Positions 53,887-62,919 of a stretch of DNA of 64,000 bases are shown here, piece by piece. Below the pieces are notes generated by a model. The model was given only the letters and a program-made list of their open reading frames with translations, searched no databases and was not told the origin of the DNA. Numbering within the stretch: the first letter of the stretch is position 1; every line of letters begins with the position of its first letter. Made by a program: the position numbers and the translations under genes. This DNA is from a bacterium. Its GTDB lineage: Bacteria > Patescibacteriota > Saccharimonadia > Saccharimonadales > UBA4665. The stretch spans positions 62,001 to 126,000 of the forward strand of contig JAJZKN010000001.1 of assembly GCA_021850865.1 (NCBI GenBank). Reading direction: 5' to 3'.

Positions 53887-54282
53887 TTAACGCGTTGCCT
53901 TTAATTGTTTCTGCCGACGCCACACATAATGCAGTGCGGTGCCACCGGCAAAAGCTAGACTAAAACCGATAATTACCGAATTACCCGGACCGGTGTTAGT
54001 TAACTGCGAAGGGGATGAAGGCATAGTTGTCGCGGAACTGCCGGACGTCGGCGCACCGCCCGCTTGATTACTGTTCGGGTTCGTAGCCGAGTTATTCTGC
54101 TGCTGACTAATACCGGCCGGTGTTTTTGGTAGCGCGTTCGTAGCAACTTTGTTCGAAGAATTATTGTTAACTACCGAGTAGATTCCGTAACCAATCAGTG
54201 CCAGTACCACCAAAACGAGAAGTGAGGCTGAAATAATTCTAAGCAACGGCCAGTTTCTGGACTCACTGTCGATCATTGCCAT
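53887..54282 (-). CDS. surface protein with LTNTG sorting-like C-terminus
   Basis: 131 aa. Helix near residues 14-37, then a Ser/Asn/Pro-rich linker, then LTNTGPG followed by a hydrophobic stretch (GFSLAFAGGTALHYVW) and a basic tail (RRQKQLKATR). This is the layout of an LPxTG sortase signal with Thr in place of Pro. GAGGAGG Shine-Dalgarno. Cell-wall attachment is a guess. Confidence 0.6.
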   Translation of the reverse strand: MAMIDSESRNWPLLRIISASLLVLVVLALIGYGIYSVVNNNSSNKVATNALPKTPAGISQQQNNSATNPNSNQAGGAPTSGSSATTMPSSPSQLTNTGPGNSVIIGFSLAFAGGTALHYVWRRQKQLKATR

Positions 54283-54488
54283 AGATTCGCCTCCTCAGCT
54301 TTTTTATTATATACCAAATATTATTTTTGATACTACATAGATTTTCTAAATAGTCGAAGATAATACATCCGGCTTAATTCATAGCGCATCTTCCATAATC
54401 GGCCCAACGTGTCCTATAAGCCTTATTAGCGAGCTAATCTTGGCCGCTGAGTACCCAAAAAAATAATCAAATCCGAAGCTTAACTAGG

Positions 54489-55295
54489 CTACGAACCGAT
54501 GTACGGCGCAACGAAGCTCTTAGCAGCGTTAATCGGAATAGCGAAACCGAGATTCTGTCCTTGAGCTGAAGTGGCTGTATTAATACCGATTACCAGGCCG
54601 GACGACGCATCAATCAGTGGGCCACCAGAGTTACCGGGATTAATCGCCGCATCGGTTTGCAGCAGGCCGGACAACGACTCACTGCCGGTGGCGCTGGCCG
54701 AATCACTGGCCGTGATTGATCGATTAAGGGCTGAGATAATACCATTAGTGACAGTGTTCTGGAATTGGCCAAGAGCATTACCGATAGCAATCACGCTTTT
54801 GCCGACCACCACCGATGACGAGTCACCGAGCTTAACTGTACTTAAGCCGCTGGCGTTAATTTTAAGTAACGCTAAGTCGGCAGTCGGATCGGAAGCGACA
54901 ATGGTAGCCGGATACTGTTTTTGATTGGTTAGCGTTACCGTCAGGTTCTGTGCCCCCTGAGGCGCGACATGATTGTTGGTCAGAATATAGCCATTGGCGG
55001 TAAGTATCATACCGGTTCCCGAGCCTTCTTCGACTAACGGGCCGCCAAAGAAACTGTAAGTTGTACTGGTAGTGGTGATCGCCACGATCGCTGGCGAGTA
55101 GCTGTTGACCAGTTGCGGTATGGTCAGGCCACTGGCATTGGTCGCTTCCACTATCTTCGCTGTCGGACTCTGTGATTCGATTACCGTTCCACCGTAAGGA
55201 TGCTTCGACTGGTACCAATAGGCACCGGCAACACCGCTGGCCAAACCTATGGCAAGGATAATAAGCACTGAGAGTATTTGACCGATTCGTTTCAT
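54489..55295 (-). CDS. HtrA/DegP-like serine protease without PDZ
   Basis: 268 aa. N-terminal helix (about 5-25) anchors an exterior trypsin domain with the full triad: YILTNNHVA (His), ADLALLKI (Asp) and AINPGNSGGPL (Ser). The usual PDZ domains are missing: the frame stops just after the catalytic domain. Likely envelope protein quality control. Confidence 0.9.
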   Translation of the reverse strand: MKRIGQILSVLIILAIGLASGVAGAYWYQSKHPYGGTVIESQSPTAKIVEATNASGLTIPQLVNSYSPAIVAITTTSTTYSFFGGPLVEEGSGTGMILTANGYILTNNHVAPQGAQNLTVTLTNQKQYPATIVASDPTADLALLKINASGLSTVKLGDSSSVVVGKSVIAIGNALGQFQNTVTNGIISALNRSITASDSASATGSESLSGLLQTDAAINPGNSGGPLIDASSGLVIGINTATSAQGQNLGFAIPINAAKSFVAPYIGS

Positions 55296-55642
55296 ATATA
55301 GCTAGCCTACCTTCGGTTGATTAGAATAACCTTAAACCTTCCGCTCTGTCAAAAACGGCTCAAGCTTTAGCACACAGCAAACGAGCGGAGTATAATTAAT
55401 TCTCAGGAAGGCATACTACGGTCCCTGCTTCACCTTAATTTATTATCAACGCCGTGATCCCTCCACTAAAGGAAGGCTCACTCTTACTGCGAGCAGCATA
55501 AGCTGTAAACAGGAACATACCAAACACGTAACCGGTCGGTAAAACCGGATCTTAGCTTTAATCTAATAATTAATCATTTCGGGCCAAAATCACCCACCTC
55601 CATATTCAGTGGAGGAGTGGCAGTAATGAAGGAGTAAAAACT
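55296..55642. other. intergenic region before the dinB operon
   Basis: About 347 bp. It holds a hairpin (CCTCCA-TATTCAG-TGGAGG, 55597-55615), and right after it a three-codon ORF ATG AAG GAG TAA (55626-55637) whose AAGGAG is also the Shine-Dalgarno of the gene at 55643. No other feature. Confidence 0.45.
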
Positions 55643-55909
55643 ATGCGCGAAAAAATTAACCAGGACGTCAGTGTGGTTATGTACTATAGCGCCAGCAAGC
55701 GGCTGGCCTTACCGCACTTGATTCATTGGCAAAACCAGGATTACGGAGTCGGCAAAATCGGCTATCATCACACCATTAAAGAGGGAATGACGCTGCACCA
55801 CATTTTTGAGCTGGTGGACTCCACTCAAACCCTGTGGTTCCGTCTTAATCTGGACACCTCTAACCTGCACTGGAAATTGGAAGCCGTCAGTGACGGGCTA
55901 CCCTACTAG
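55643..55909 (+). CDS. 88-aa protein encoded ahead of Pol IV
   Basis: Small soluble, beta-rich protein (VVMYYSASKRLALPHLIHW...LWFRLNLDTSNLHWKLEAV). Its TAG stop is part of the Shine-Dalgarno (TAGGAG) of the polymerase gene, so the two are translationally linked. AAGGAG precedes its own ATG. Function unknown; possibly a polymerase partner. Confidence 0.7.
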   Translation: MREKINQDVSVVMYYSASKRLALPHLIHWQNQDYGVGKIGYHHTIKEGMTLHHIFELVDSTQTLWFRLNLDTSNLHWKLEAVSDGLPY

Positions 55910-55917
55910 GAGTAATT

Positions 55918-57159
55918 ATGGATTTAGGCCTTAACTACAACCGACCACTGGTCATGCACATCGATCTTAATTCCTGTTTTGCCACCATTGAGCAGCAGGC
56001 CAATCCGCTACTCCGGCACAAACCAGTGGCAGTTGCTGCCTATGACACGCCGCGCGGCATCATCCTGGCCGCCAGCTATGAAGCCAAGGCTCTGGGCATT
56101 AAATTAGGCGTCACCGTCAAAGAAGCCAGAATGATCTGCCCGGAAATAATCGTAATGATGCCTGATCCGGACAAGTACTTTGACGCTCATCGCCGCTTCG
56201 AACAGGTCTTATGCAAATACACTAACGAAGTAACGCCAAAGAGCGTCGACGAATTCGTGGTCGATTTTACCGGCTCGATAGCCATTCGCAGCGGCATTAG
56301 CATGGAAGAGATCGGCAGGCAGATTAAGCAGGATATCCGTGCCTCCCTGGGCGAATATGTCAGCGTCAACGTTGGTATCGGCCCGAACCGGTTCCTAGCC
56401 AAGCTGGCCGCCGGCCTACACAAACCTGACGGCATGGACAAAATTGACGCCAGTAATCTGAGACGGATCTATTCCGGGCTTGAGCTGATCGACCTGCCAG
56501 GCATTAACTACCGTTACGCCGCCCGGCTGAATTTAGCCGGCATTTACAGTCCGCTACAGATGCTTGACGCACCGCTTATGCAGCTCAAGCGTGAGGTCTT
56601 TCATAGCATCGTCGGCTTTTACTGGTACTTAAGATTGCGCGGACATGAAGTCGATACTGTTGATTTCGGCCGCAAAAGTTTCGGACAGCAATACGCCATT
56701 AGCCAAAAAACAACAGATAAGCACGAACTGTCACGGCTGCTCATGAAGCTCTGCGAAAAAGCCGGACGACGCTTAAGGAAACAGGGCTATCAGGCTGGCG
56801 GCATTTACCTCTGGCTAGCTTACGAAGACCGTACCTATTGGGCTAAACGGCAACAGTTGCGAACGGCCGTCTATTCCACCCAGGATATTTTCCGCCAAGC
56901 CCAAAGTCTGCTAATGGCCACTCCCGAAAACACGGCCAGAGCCACGAATATAGGCGTCAGTATCCATAACCTGCAGCTGGTTAACCCGCTCCAGCTGGGT
57001 TTGTTCGACGACACCAGGCTGGACACCAGATCATTGGCCGTAGCAGCCGATCGGGTAAACGACCGTTACGGTGAATTCACCCTGGTGCCGGCATTAATGG
57101 CCAACATGCAGGACATTATCATCAAACGGGTATCTTTCGGTCAGGACAGTACTAATTAG
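55918..57159 (+). CDS. dinB: Y-family DNA polymerase IV
   Basis: 413 aa with the Y-family palm and fingers: MHIDLNSCFATIEQQ (metal Asp; steric-gate-region Cys/Phe), ILAASYEAKALGIK, and the second acidic site SVDEFVVDFTG, then the VNVGIGPNRFLAKLAAGLHKPDG thumb and little-finger domain. A translesion polymerase. No clamp motif clearly seen, although FLGLFD-like LGLFDD near 360 may serve. Coupled to the 88-aa gene. Confidence 0.92.
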   Translation: MDLGLNYNRPLVMHIDLNSCFATIEQQANPLLRHKPVAVAAYDTPRGIILAASYEAKALGIKLGVTVKEARMICPEIIVMMPDPDKYFDAHRRFEQVLCKYTNEVTPKSVDEFVVDFTGSIAIRSGISMEEIGRQIKQDIRASLGEYVSVNVGIGPNRFLAKLAAGLHKPDGMDKIDASNLRRIYSGLELIDLPGINYRYAARLNLAGIYSPLQMLDAPLMQLKREVFHSIVGFYWYLRLRGHEVDTVDFGRKSFGQQYAISQKTTDKHELSRLLMKLCEKAGRRLRKQGYQAGGIYLWLAYEDRTYWAKRQQLRTAVYSTQDIFRQAQSLLMATPENTARATNIGVSIHNLQLVNPLQLGLFDDTRLDTRSLAVAADRVNDRYGEFTLVPALMANMQDIIIKRVSFGQDSTN

Positions 57160-58081
57160 CCGGGAATTGCGATAATAACTGACATGGGTAATCAAAATCC
57201 AAAGTACCGATTGTGTACTGCGTCATAATTAACGGGCCGCCCAAAAACGATTTGGTGTCACATGACTTTGCGGCTTGGAAGCTAGATGTATCGCCGGTTC
57301 CCAGCCAAAGCGGCAAATTAATCGGCCATTTACCGACCAGCGACGCCCATTGATTGGATGCCGTGTAGATACCCAGCTTAGGAGTTAAAAACCGGCGGGA
57401 ACTAAATCCGTAAATCATGCCCATTAAATCGGCCCGATTAGCCACCAGCGAAGTCGTCCAACTGTTAATACTTTCGACGTCCAGCCACCAACCGGGAACA
57501 TAAGCGGCCGCCAGATCGGCTTGGCGCATAGAATAAAGCGCCGCCTGATAGCCGTAATTGAACGAGTAACAGTTCAATTGGTTTTTATGGGCGCAGTTAA
57601 GCGGGCCACTACCTACCTCTCTAATTCTGGGAAAGCCCGGATCTCCGGTATTAACATAGAGTGCGTAGGAGGTATTAGCTTGCCGGACTTCCTGGCCCAG
57701 ACAGGGGTTAGGCTTAAAATCCAGTCCGCCGTTAACGCCAATAATAGCCCGGGAGAACTGGTCGGTCGGCAAACGCGAACAATTCGGCCATGACATATCG
57801 ACCGTTAGCGGGCGCACGGCCCGCGAAGTAAACAAAACCAAAAATAGCAAAGCGACCAGTACGGCAACCGGTATAAGAATAATGATCAATCTAGATGCCC
57901 AAATTTCCGCTTCTGGCGAAAATCCGGATCTGGTTTTTAGTCTCCCCAAGGATAAACCCATTACCTTTAGTATAGACCATCGTTTAAAGCCGAATAAGCA
58001 CCGGGCCGTGGACAAAATCTCTGAAAAACGACCAAGAAAGTTGTTGCCAGGGACAGCGACTAGCCGACGAGCAGAAGCCAC
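57152..58081 (-). CDS. GH25-like (DUF1906-type) surface protein
   Basis: 309 aa. A helix at about 68-88 (IILIPVAVLVALLFLVLF) precedes an exterior domain whose strands resemble a GH25/DUF1906 TIM barrel: VDMSWPNC near the start, AIIGVNGGLDF, YVPGWWLDVESINSW, and LGIYTASNQW. It may bind or cut peptidoglycan. Overlaps the convergent dinB gene by 8 nt. Confidence 0.65.
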   Translation of the reverse strand: MASARRLVAVPGNNFLGRFSEILSTARCLFGFKRWSILKVMGLSLGRLKTRSGFSPEAEIWASRLIIILIPVAVLVALLFLVLFTSRAVRPLTVDMSWPNCSRLPTDQFSRAIIGVNGGLDFKPNPCLGQEVRQANTSYALYVNTGDPGFPRIREVGSGPLNCAHKNQLNCYSFNYGYQAALYSMRQADLAAAYVPGWWLDVESINSWTTSLVANRADLMGMIYGFSSRRFLTPKLGIYTASNQWASLVGKWPINLPLWLGTGDTSSFQAAKSCDTKSFLGGPLIMTQYTIGTLDFDYPCQLLSQFPAN

Positions 58082-58264
58082 TTGCGATTGTTCAGTTTAA
58101 ATTAAAAGCTTAATCTATCCAGTCTGCAGTCTATTTATCTCAGTTAGCGATTTTTTGTTGCATTGTTTTACTTAATATGCAATGATGTACCCACTCTAGA
58201 AGAAGCTGCTAGCGAATCTTTGTGAGAAGTTCTAGTAAAGTATTAACAATAATTTTCGGTAATT

Positions 58265-58320
58265 GAGGTGCAGCTAAGCGACCATCGGTGCGACTTACCT
58301 CAGAGCGAAGAAAGAGGTAA
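58265..58320 (+). promoter_or_regulatory. possible SD-sequestering leader of the RRM gene
   Basis: TTACCTC (58295-58301) is the exact complement of the Shine-Dalgarno GAGGTAA (58314-58320). An upstream GAGGT (58265-58269) could pair with the same ACCTC instead. The two exclusive hairpins form a simple on/off leader. Confidence 0.5.
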
Positions 58321-58331
58321 CAAATTAAATC

Positions 58332-58592
58332 ATGGCAAATAAACTATTTGTCGGATCTTTGGCTTGGTCGGCAACAGATGACGACTTGGCTAATTTTTTC
58401 AGCGACGCAGGCACAGTCGTATCGGCTAAGGTCATCGTCGACCGCGAAACTAACCGCAGCAAAGGTTTCGGCTTTGTCGAAATGAGCTCTGACGAAGAGG
58501 CCAAGGCCGCTATCGACAAGCTTAACGGCAAAGATCTTAACGGTCGTCCGGTCGCAGTTAGCGAAGCCCGTCCGCAGGCACCGCGCGACTAA
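58332..58592 (+). CDS. RRM-type RNA-binding protein
   Basis: 86 aa: a single RRM with RNP2 LFVGSL (residues 4-9) and RNP1 KGFGFVEM (about 44-51), plus ETNRS and GRPVAVSEARP. Single-RRM proteins of this type bind ssRNA and often respond to cold. Start set by GAGGTAA 11 nt upstream. A strong terminator follows. Confidence 0.92.
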   Translation: MANKLFVGSLAWSATDDDLANFFSDAGTVVSAKVIVDRETNRSKGFGFVEMSSDEEAKAAIDKLNGKDLNGRPVAVSEARPQAPRD

Positions 58593-58618
58593 CCAGTCTT
58601 GTTGGTTCGGTTAGAATA

Positions 58619-58651
58619 AGCCTATCGGTAATCATTTACCGGTAGGCTTTG
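58619..58651 (+). terminator. intrinsic terminator after the RRM gene
   Basis: 13-bp stem AGCCTATCGGTAA / TTACCGGTAGGCT (one wobble), loop TCAT, followed by TTTGTATATT. Confidence 0.85.
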
Positions 58652-58709
58652 TATATTAAGCGCACTTTGACTAGCTTTATTCTCAGCTGGCAAGTTATTA
58701 TATGAGGGT

Positions 58710-59390
58710 ATGCAAATATACAAAGTCGGCATTCCAGAAATTGCCATCGCGCCCTTAACCAGTAAGTTAAAAAGCGCCCTCTACATCGGCCCCACTCTTT
58801 GGCTGATGCCTGGCGGCAGTAATATTAAACTATGCGTAACGATCATGAGCCGCCTGGACAGTGACCTAACCGCCAATTTAACACTAGCATTAACCGATGA
58901 GCGATTTGGCCCGTACAATCATTCGGACTCCAACTGGACCCAACTAATAAATGAAGGGCTGGCAGTTAAGAATGCCCGGGTTATAGAAGTTCTCCAGCCA
59001 GAGAACAACGACTTGGCGGGAACGGTTGCAGCTTACTCCAGCAAGCTCGAGCTCGCCATGGAAGAATCAACCACTATTATCGGGCAATTCGGTATGGGTA
59101 GTGATGGTCATATTGCCGGGATTCTACCTAATTCAGCTGCCGCCGACGATTCACTTTCCGGCATAGTAACCAGCTATGTCAGCGATCCCTTTACTCGTAT
59201 TACCCTAACATTTAATGGCATCCGCCGGGTCAAATCGGCTTTTTTGATTGCCTTTGGACCAGAAAAGCAACAGGCCTTAACCAATCTAGCCACTCTGAAC
59301 CTGCCGTTAAGCACTCAACCGGCGCAAATAATTAAGGAAGTTAGGGAAGCCTACGTGTACAATGATCAGATAATAGGAGAAAATCAATGA
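58710..59390 (+). CDS. pgl: 6-phosphogluconolactonase
   Basis: 226 aa, NagB/Pgl superfamily: ALTDERFGPYNHSDSNW and GQFGMGSDGHIAGILPNS (active His). Hydrolyses 6-phosphogluconolactone. Overlaps the gnd start by 4 nt and leads a three-gene operon with gnd and zwf, which settles the assignment over glucosamine-6-phosphate deaminase. Confidence 0.9.
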   Translation: MQIYKVGIPEIAIAPLTSKLKSALYIGPTLWLMPGGSNIKLCVTIMSRLDSDLTANLTLALTDERFGPYNHSDSNWTQLINEGLAVKNARVIEVLQPENNDLAGTVAAYSSKLELAMEESTTIIGQFGMGSDGHIAGILPNSAAADDSLSGIVTSYVSDPFTRITLTFNGIRRVKSAFLIAFGPEKQQALTNLATLNLPLSTQPAQIIKEVREAYVYNDQIIGENQ

Positions 59391-60298
59391 AAATAGCCAT
59401 TCACGGTCTGGGACGCATGGGCATGCAGATCTCACGCAAATTAAGCGAGACCAATCACCTGGTAATCGCCCACAATCGCAGCTTCGAAAAGTCCGAAGAG
59501 GCTGCTCGCTTCGGCGCCAAGCCGGCCGCCACCAAAGAGGACGTAGTTAAACTGTTTGATACTGAGCCGGTGATCATCTGGATTATGCTGCCGGCGGAAA
59601 TCGTCGACCAGCAAATCGACGAATGGTTCGAACTGTTGCCCAAGGGTAGCATTCTGATTGACGGCGGCAATTCCGACTTTCGTCTAACCAAAGAATTGTC
59701 GGCCAGAGTCGAAGCCAAGGGCTTTAAGCTGGTTGATGTCGGCGTCAGCGGCGGGGTATGGGGCTACCAAAACGGTTTCTCGATGATGGCCGGCGCAAAC
59801 GACCGGCAAGCATTCGAAGTCATCGAACCGGCGCTGATTGACCTGGCAAAACCGGAGGGCGGCTATGCCTATTTCGGCGAAAGCGGTAGTGGCCACTTTG
59901 TCAAAATGGTCCATAATGCCATTGAATATGGAATGATGGAAAGTCTGGCGGAGGGCTATCGTTTCCTTAAGGACGGACCGTATGGCAATCTGGATTTGGC
60001 AGCTGCCGGAGAAGTCTGGCAGCATCATAGCGTGATCACTTCCTGGTTGAATCAACTTTGCCGGGACGCTCTAAAGGAGAACCCGACGCTGGAAGGAATC
60101 AACGGCTACGTGGCCGAGAACGGCGAAGCTCGCTGGACTCTCGAAGTCGCCAATTCCATGAATATCGGTATGCCGTCTATTCAATCGGCCCTGGACGTCA
60201 GGCTGGCCTCGCAAAAAGGCGAAATCAACTTTTCCACCCAGTTACTGGCAGCAATGCGTAACCTGTTCGGCGGACATGCGCTGAACAAGGATGATTAA
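59387..60298 (+). CDS. gnd: 6-phosphogluconate dehydrogenase (short, decarboxylating type)
   Basis: 303 aa, the short GndA-like class. Rossmann start IAIHGLGRMGMQISRKL, substrate site DVGVSGGVWGYQNGFSMMAG and catalytic VKMVHNAIEYGMMES (Lys). Oxidises 6-phosphogluconate to ribulose-5-phosphate with CO2 release. Overlaps pgl by 4 nt and zwf by 8 nt. Confidence 0.93.
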   Translation: MKIAIHGLGRMGMQISRKLSETNHLVIAHNRSFEKSEEAARFGAKPAATKEDVVKLFDTEPVIIWIMLPAEIVDQQIDEWFELLPKGSILIDGGNSDFRLTKELSARVEAKGFKLVDVGVSGGVWGYQNGFSMMAGANDRQAFEVIEPALIDLAKPEGGYAYFGESGSGHFVKMVHNAIEYGMMESLAEGYRFLKDGPYGNLDLAAAGEVWQHHSVITSWLNQLCRDALKENPTLEGINGYVAENGEARWTLEVANSMNIGMPSIQSALDVRLASQKGEINFSTQLLAAMRNLFGGHALNKDD

Positions 60299-61721
60299 AC
60301 GATTAACTATGCCTGAAGCACCGGAAATTAAGCCGTCTATTCTGGTTATTTTTGGGATTACTGGGGATTTGGCCAAACGCAAAGTCCTCCCGGCACTTTA
60401 CCACCTTTGCAAAGACCGGTTACTGCCCGAAGGCACCAAAGTTATCGGCATCAGCCGCCGCGACGTGCCGCTTGAAGAAATTCTTGATACCGTTAATCTG
60501 TGCGTGATGGAAAAGGACAATATCTGCGACCCCGAAGTGATCAGTCGACTGCGTTCCTGGGTTAGTATGTTCAAACTTGACCCTCTTAGCGACGACGATT
60601 ATGAACACCTGAAGCGCCACTTAAACGATCTCGAGCAGGCCGCCAAACAATGCATGGACAGACTTTTCTATTTATCCATACCGCCACAAGTCTATTCGCC
60701 GATTATCCAGAAAATGGGCCAGCATGGACTTAACGCCAGTTGCGATCATAATCAGGCGAAAGTTCGGTTAATGATCGAAAAACCGTTCGGCCACGATGTG
60801 ACTTCGGCTGAATTTCTCGTTAACGAAACCGAAAAGGTGTTCACTGAAGAGCAGATATTCCGGATAGATCACTATCTGGCGAAAGAAACCGCCCAAAACA
60901 TTCTGCGGTTCCGTCGGCACAATCCGGTCTTTTCCAGCCAATGGAACTCTCGTCATATCCGCCGGATACACGTTATGGCAAAAGAAAAAATCGGCATAGA
61001 AAACAGAATCAACTTCTATGAACAAGTCGGAGCTATGCGTGATTTAATCCAAAGCCACCTGATGCAGCTGCTCTCACTAACCGCTATGCATCTGCCGGCC
61101 GAACTGAATTCCGAAGATATTCACGCAGCAAAACATGCTTTTATGCAATCGCTAATCCCGCCCGGGACAGAAGGCAAGAGCATATCTAATCAGGTAGTGC
61201 GCGGACAGTACGATAGCTATCGAGAGGAAGTTGCCAATCCGCACTCATCCACTGAAACTTTTGTTTCGCTACTGCTGAAAAGCAGCGATCCCGATTGGGA
61301 GGGGACAACCTTTCAGCTAACCACCGGTAAATCTCTGGACGAAAAACTGACACAGATTCAGGTTCAGTTTGGTGATCGGGACCCCAATATTTTAAGCCTG
61401 CGCATTCAACCGGATGAGGGAATAGATATTAATCTGCTGATCGAGCAACCGGGTTTTACTCACAATTTGCGCCAGGTACGGTTGAATTTCAGCTACAGCC
61501 AGGATTTTGATACCATCAATCACGATGCCTATGAAAGAGTGCTGGTCGATGCTATCCGCGGAGAAAGACTGCTATTCGCCACTAAAATGGAAGTATTAAC
61601 CTCATGGCACTTATTGCAACCGATAATCAACAGCTGGCAAAACCAATCTGACGATTTAAAATTTTATGCCGCCGGCAGCCGAGGACCGTCTATACTAAAA
61701 TTAAACCGCCAGGAATTTTAA
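60291..61721 (+). CDS. zwf: glucose-6-phosphate 1-dehydrogenase
   Basis: 476 aa: VIFGITGDLAKRKVLPALYHL (NADP site), VRLMIEKPFGHD and the catalytic RIDHYLAKETAQNILRFR. First step of the oxidative pentose phosphate path, making NADPH. A second ATG at 60309 (MPEAPEIKPS) is also a reasonable start. Overlaps gnd by 8 nt. Confidence 0.95.
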   Translation: MIKRLTMPEAPEIKPSILVIFGITGDLAKRKVLPALYHLCKDRLLPEGTKVIGISRRDVPLEEILDTVNLCVMEKDNICDPEVISRLRSWVSMFKLDPLSDDDYEHLKRHLNDLEQAAKQCMDRLFYLSIPPQVYSPIIQKMGQHGLNASCDHNQAKVRLMIEKPFGHDVTSAEFLVNETEKVFTEEQIFRIDHYLAKETAQNILRFRRHNPVFSSQWNSRHIRRIHVMAKEKIGIENRINFYEQVGAMRDLIQSHLMQLLSLTAMHLPAELNSEDIHAAKHAFMQSLIPPGTEGKSISNQVVRGQYDSYREEVANPHSSTETFVSLLLKSSDPDWEGTTFQLTTGKSLDEKLTQIQVQFGDRDPNILSLRIQPDEGIDINLLIEQPGFTHNLRQVRLNFSYSQDFDTINHDAYERVLVDAIRGERLLFATKMEVLTSWHLLQPIINSWQNQSDDLKFYAAGSRGPSILKLNRQEF

Positions 61722-61742
61722 GACACGTAGTCAGAGCAGCTT

Positions 61743-62912
61743 ATGATCGTAGATCTTATTATCATCGTACTCGTGATCAGTGCCATTTTTCGTGGCAAGG
61801 AGATTGGCTTCGTCCAGCAGATACTGTCAACTATTGGTTTTTTCGGCGGCCTGATTCTTGGCACTTATTTATTGCCGTTAACCCTCAAGCCGATGCACAC
61901 CGCACTTTCCAGGTCAATCGTCACTCTATTGACGACGTTGGGTATGGCCATTATTATGCTGTCGCTCTTTGAGATCGCCGGAGTCTATGCCAAAAAACGG
62001 GTCGCCAGACTGGCTGAGCTAAACCGCTTTGATAACATTCTGGGTGCAGTTATTAGTGCTATCTCGATTGTTATCGGTGTGTGGCTGGGTGTTGCGATTA
62101 TTCGAACTCTGCCGTATAGCTCTTTCCAGCAGGATATCAACGATTCAAAAATTGTCGGGTTTTTAGACCAACACCTGCCACCGGCACCTAACATTATCGC
62201 CGATTTAAGCCACTTAATTGATCCTAACGGTTTTCCAAAGGTGTTTAACGGCAACGAGCCGGCACCGCCGGGTTCGGTCAATCTGCCAGCCCAAAGCAAA
62301 CTGGCCGCCGCTGTCAGCGCCGACCGGACGTCAGTCGTCAAAATCGTCGGTAGCGGTTGTGGCGGGGTCGTCGAAGGCTCAGGCTTCGTCGTAAGTAGTG
62401 ATTTAGTGGCGACTAACGCCCATGTAGTAGCCGGCATCTCCCTGCCGTATGTTGAGGATGCCAACGGCAATCATTTGGCAAGTGTCATCTATTTTAATCC
62501 GAATCTTGATTTCGCCCTGCTGCGGGTAAGCCATCTGGCTGGCAAACCATTAAGCATCTCCTCAGGCATTGTTCCCAATAAAACCCCGGCGGCCGTACTC
62601 GGTTATCCCGGCGGCGGCAGCTTCACTGTGGATCCGGCGGCCGTGCTGGCTGAATTTTTAGCTACCGGCAGTAATATCTACGGCAAAGGCACCACTAATC
62701 GCCAGGTATACGAACTTCAGGCAAATATTATTCCCGGCAATTCCGGCGGCCCGTTAATCAACGTATCGGGTAGTGTAATTGGAGTAGTGTTCGCCGAATC
62801 AACGGAATACAATCACGTCGGATACGCCTTGGTCACTAAACCAATCGTTACGATTGTTAATAGTGAACTGAATAAAACTTCAACTGTTTCCACCGGCAAT
62901 TGCGCTATGTAG
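61743..62912 (+). CDS. MarP-like CvpA-serine protease
   Basis: 389 aa. A CvpA-type four-helix membrane domain (residues 1-125; LIIIVLVISAIFRGKEIGFVQQ) is joined to an exterior trypsin domain with LVATNAHVVAG (His), LDFALLRV (Asp) and IIPGNSGGPLI (Ser). Same architecture as mycobacterial MarP, which resists acid and oxidative stress. Convergent with VKOR. Confidence 0.88.
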   Translation: MIVDLIIIVLVISAIFRGKEIGFVQQILSTIGFFGGLILGTYLLPLTLKPMHTALSRSIVTLLTTLGMAIIMLSLFEIAGVYAKKRVARLAELNRFDNILGAVISAISIVIGVWLGVAIIRTLPYSSFQQDINDSKIVGFLDQHLPPAPNIIADLSHLIDPNGFPKVFNGNEPAPPGSVNLPAQSKLAAAVSADRTSVVKIVGSGCGGVVEGSGFVVSSDLVATNAHVVAGISLPYVEDANGNHLASVIYFNPNLDFALLRVSHLAGKPLSISSGIVPNKTPAAVLGYPGGGSFTVDPAAVLAEFLATGSNIYGKGTTNRQVYELQANIIPGNSGGPLINVSGSVIGVVFAESTEYNHVGYALVTKPIVTIVNSELNKTSTVSTGNCAM

Positions 62913-62919
62913 CCGGGCC

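Noticed and set aside
54571-54924. 117-aa plus-strand ORF inside the HtrA gene
   Set aside because: Antisense of a well-supported protease with full triad.
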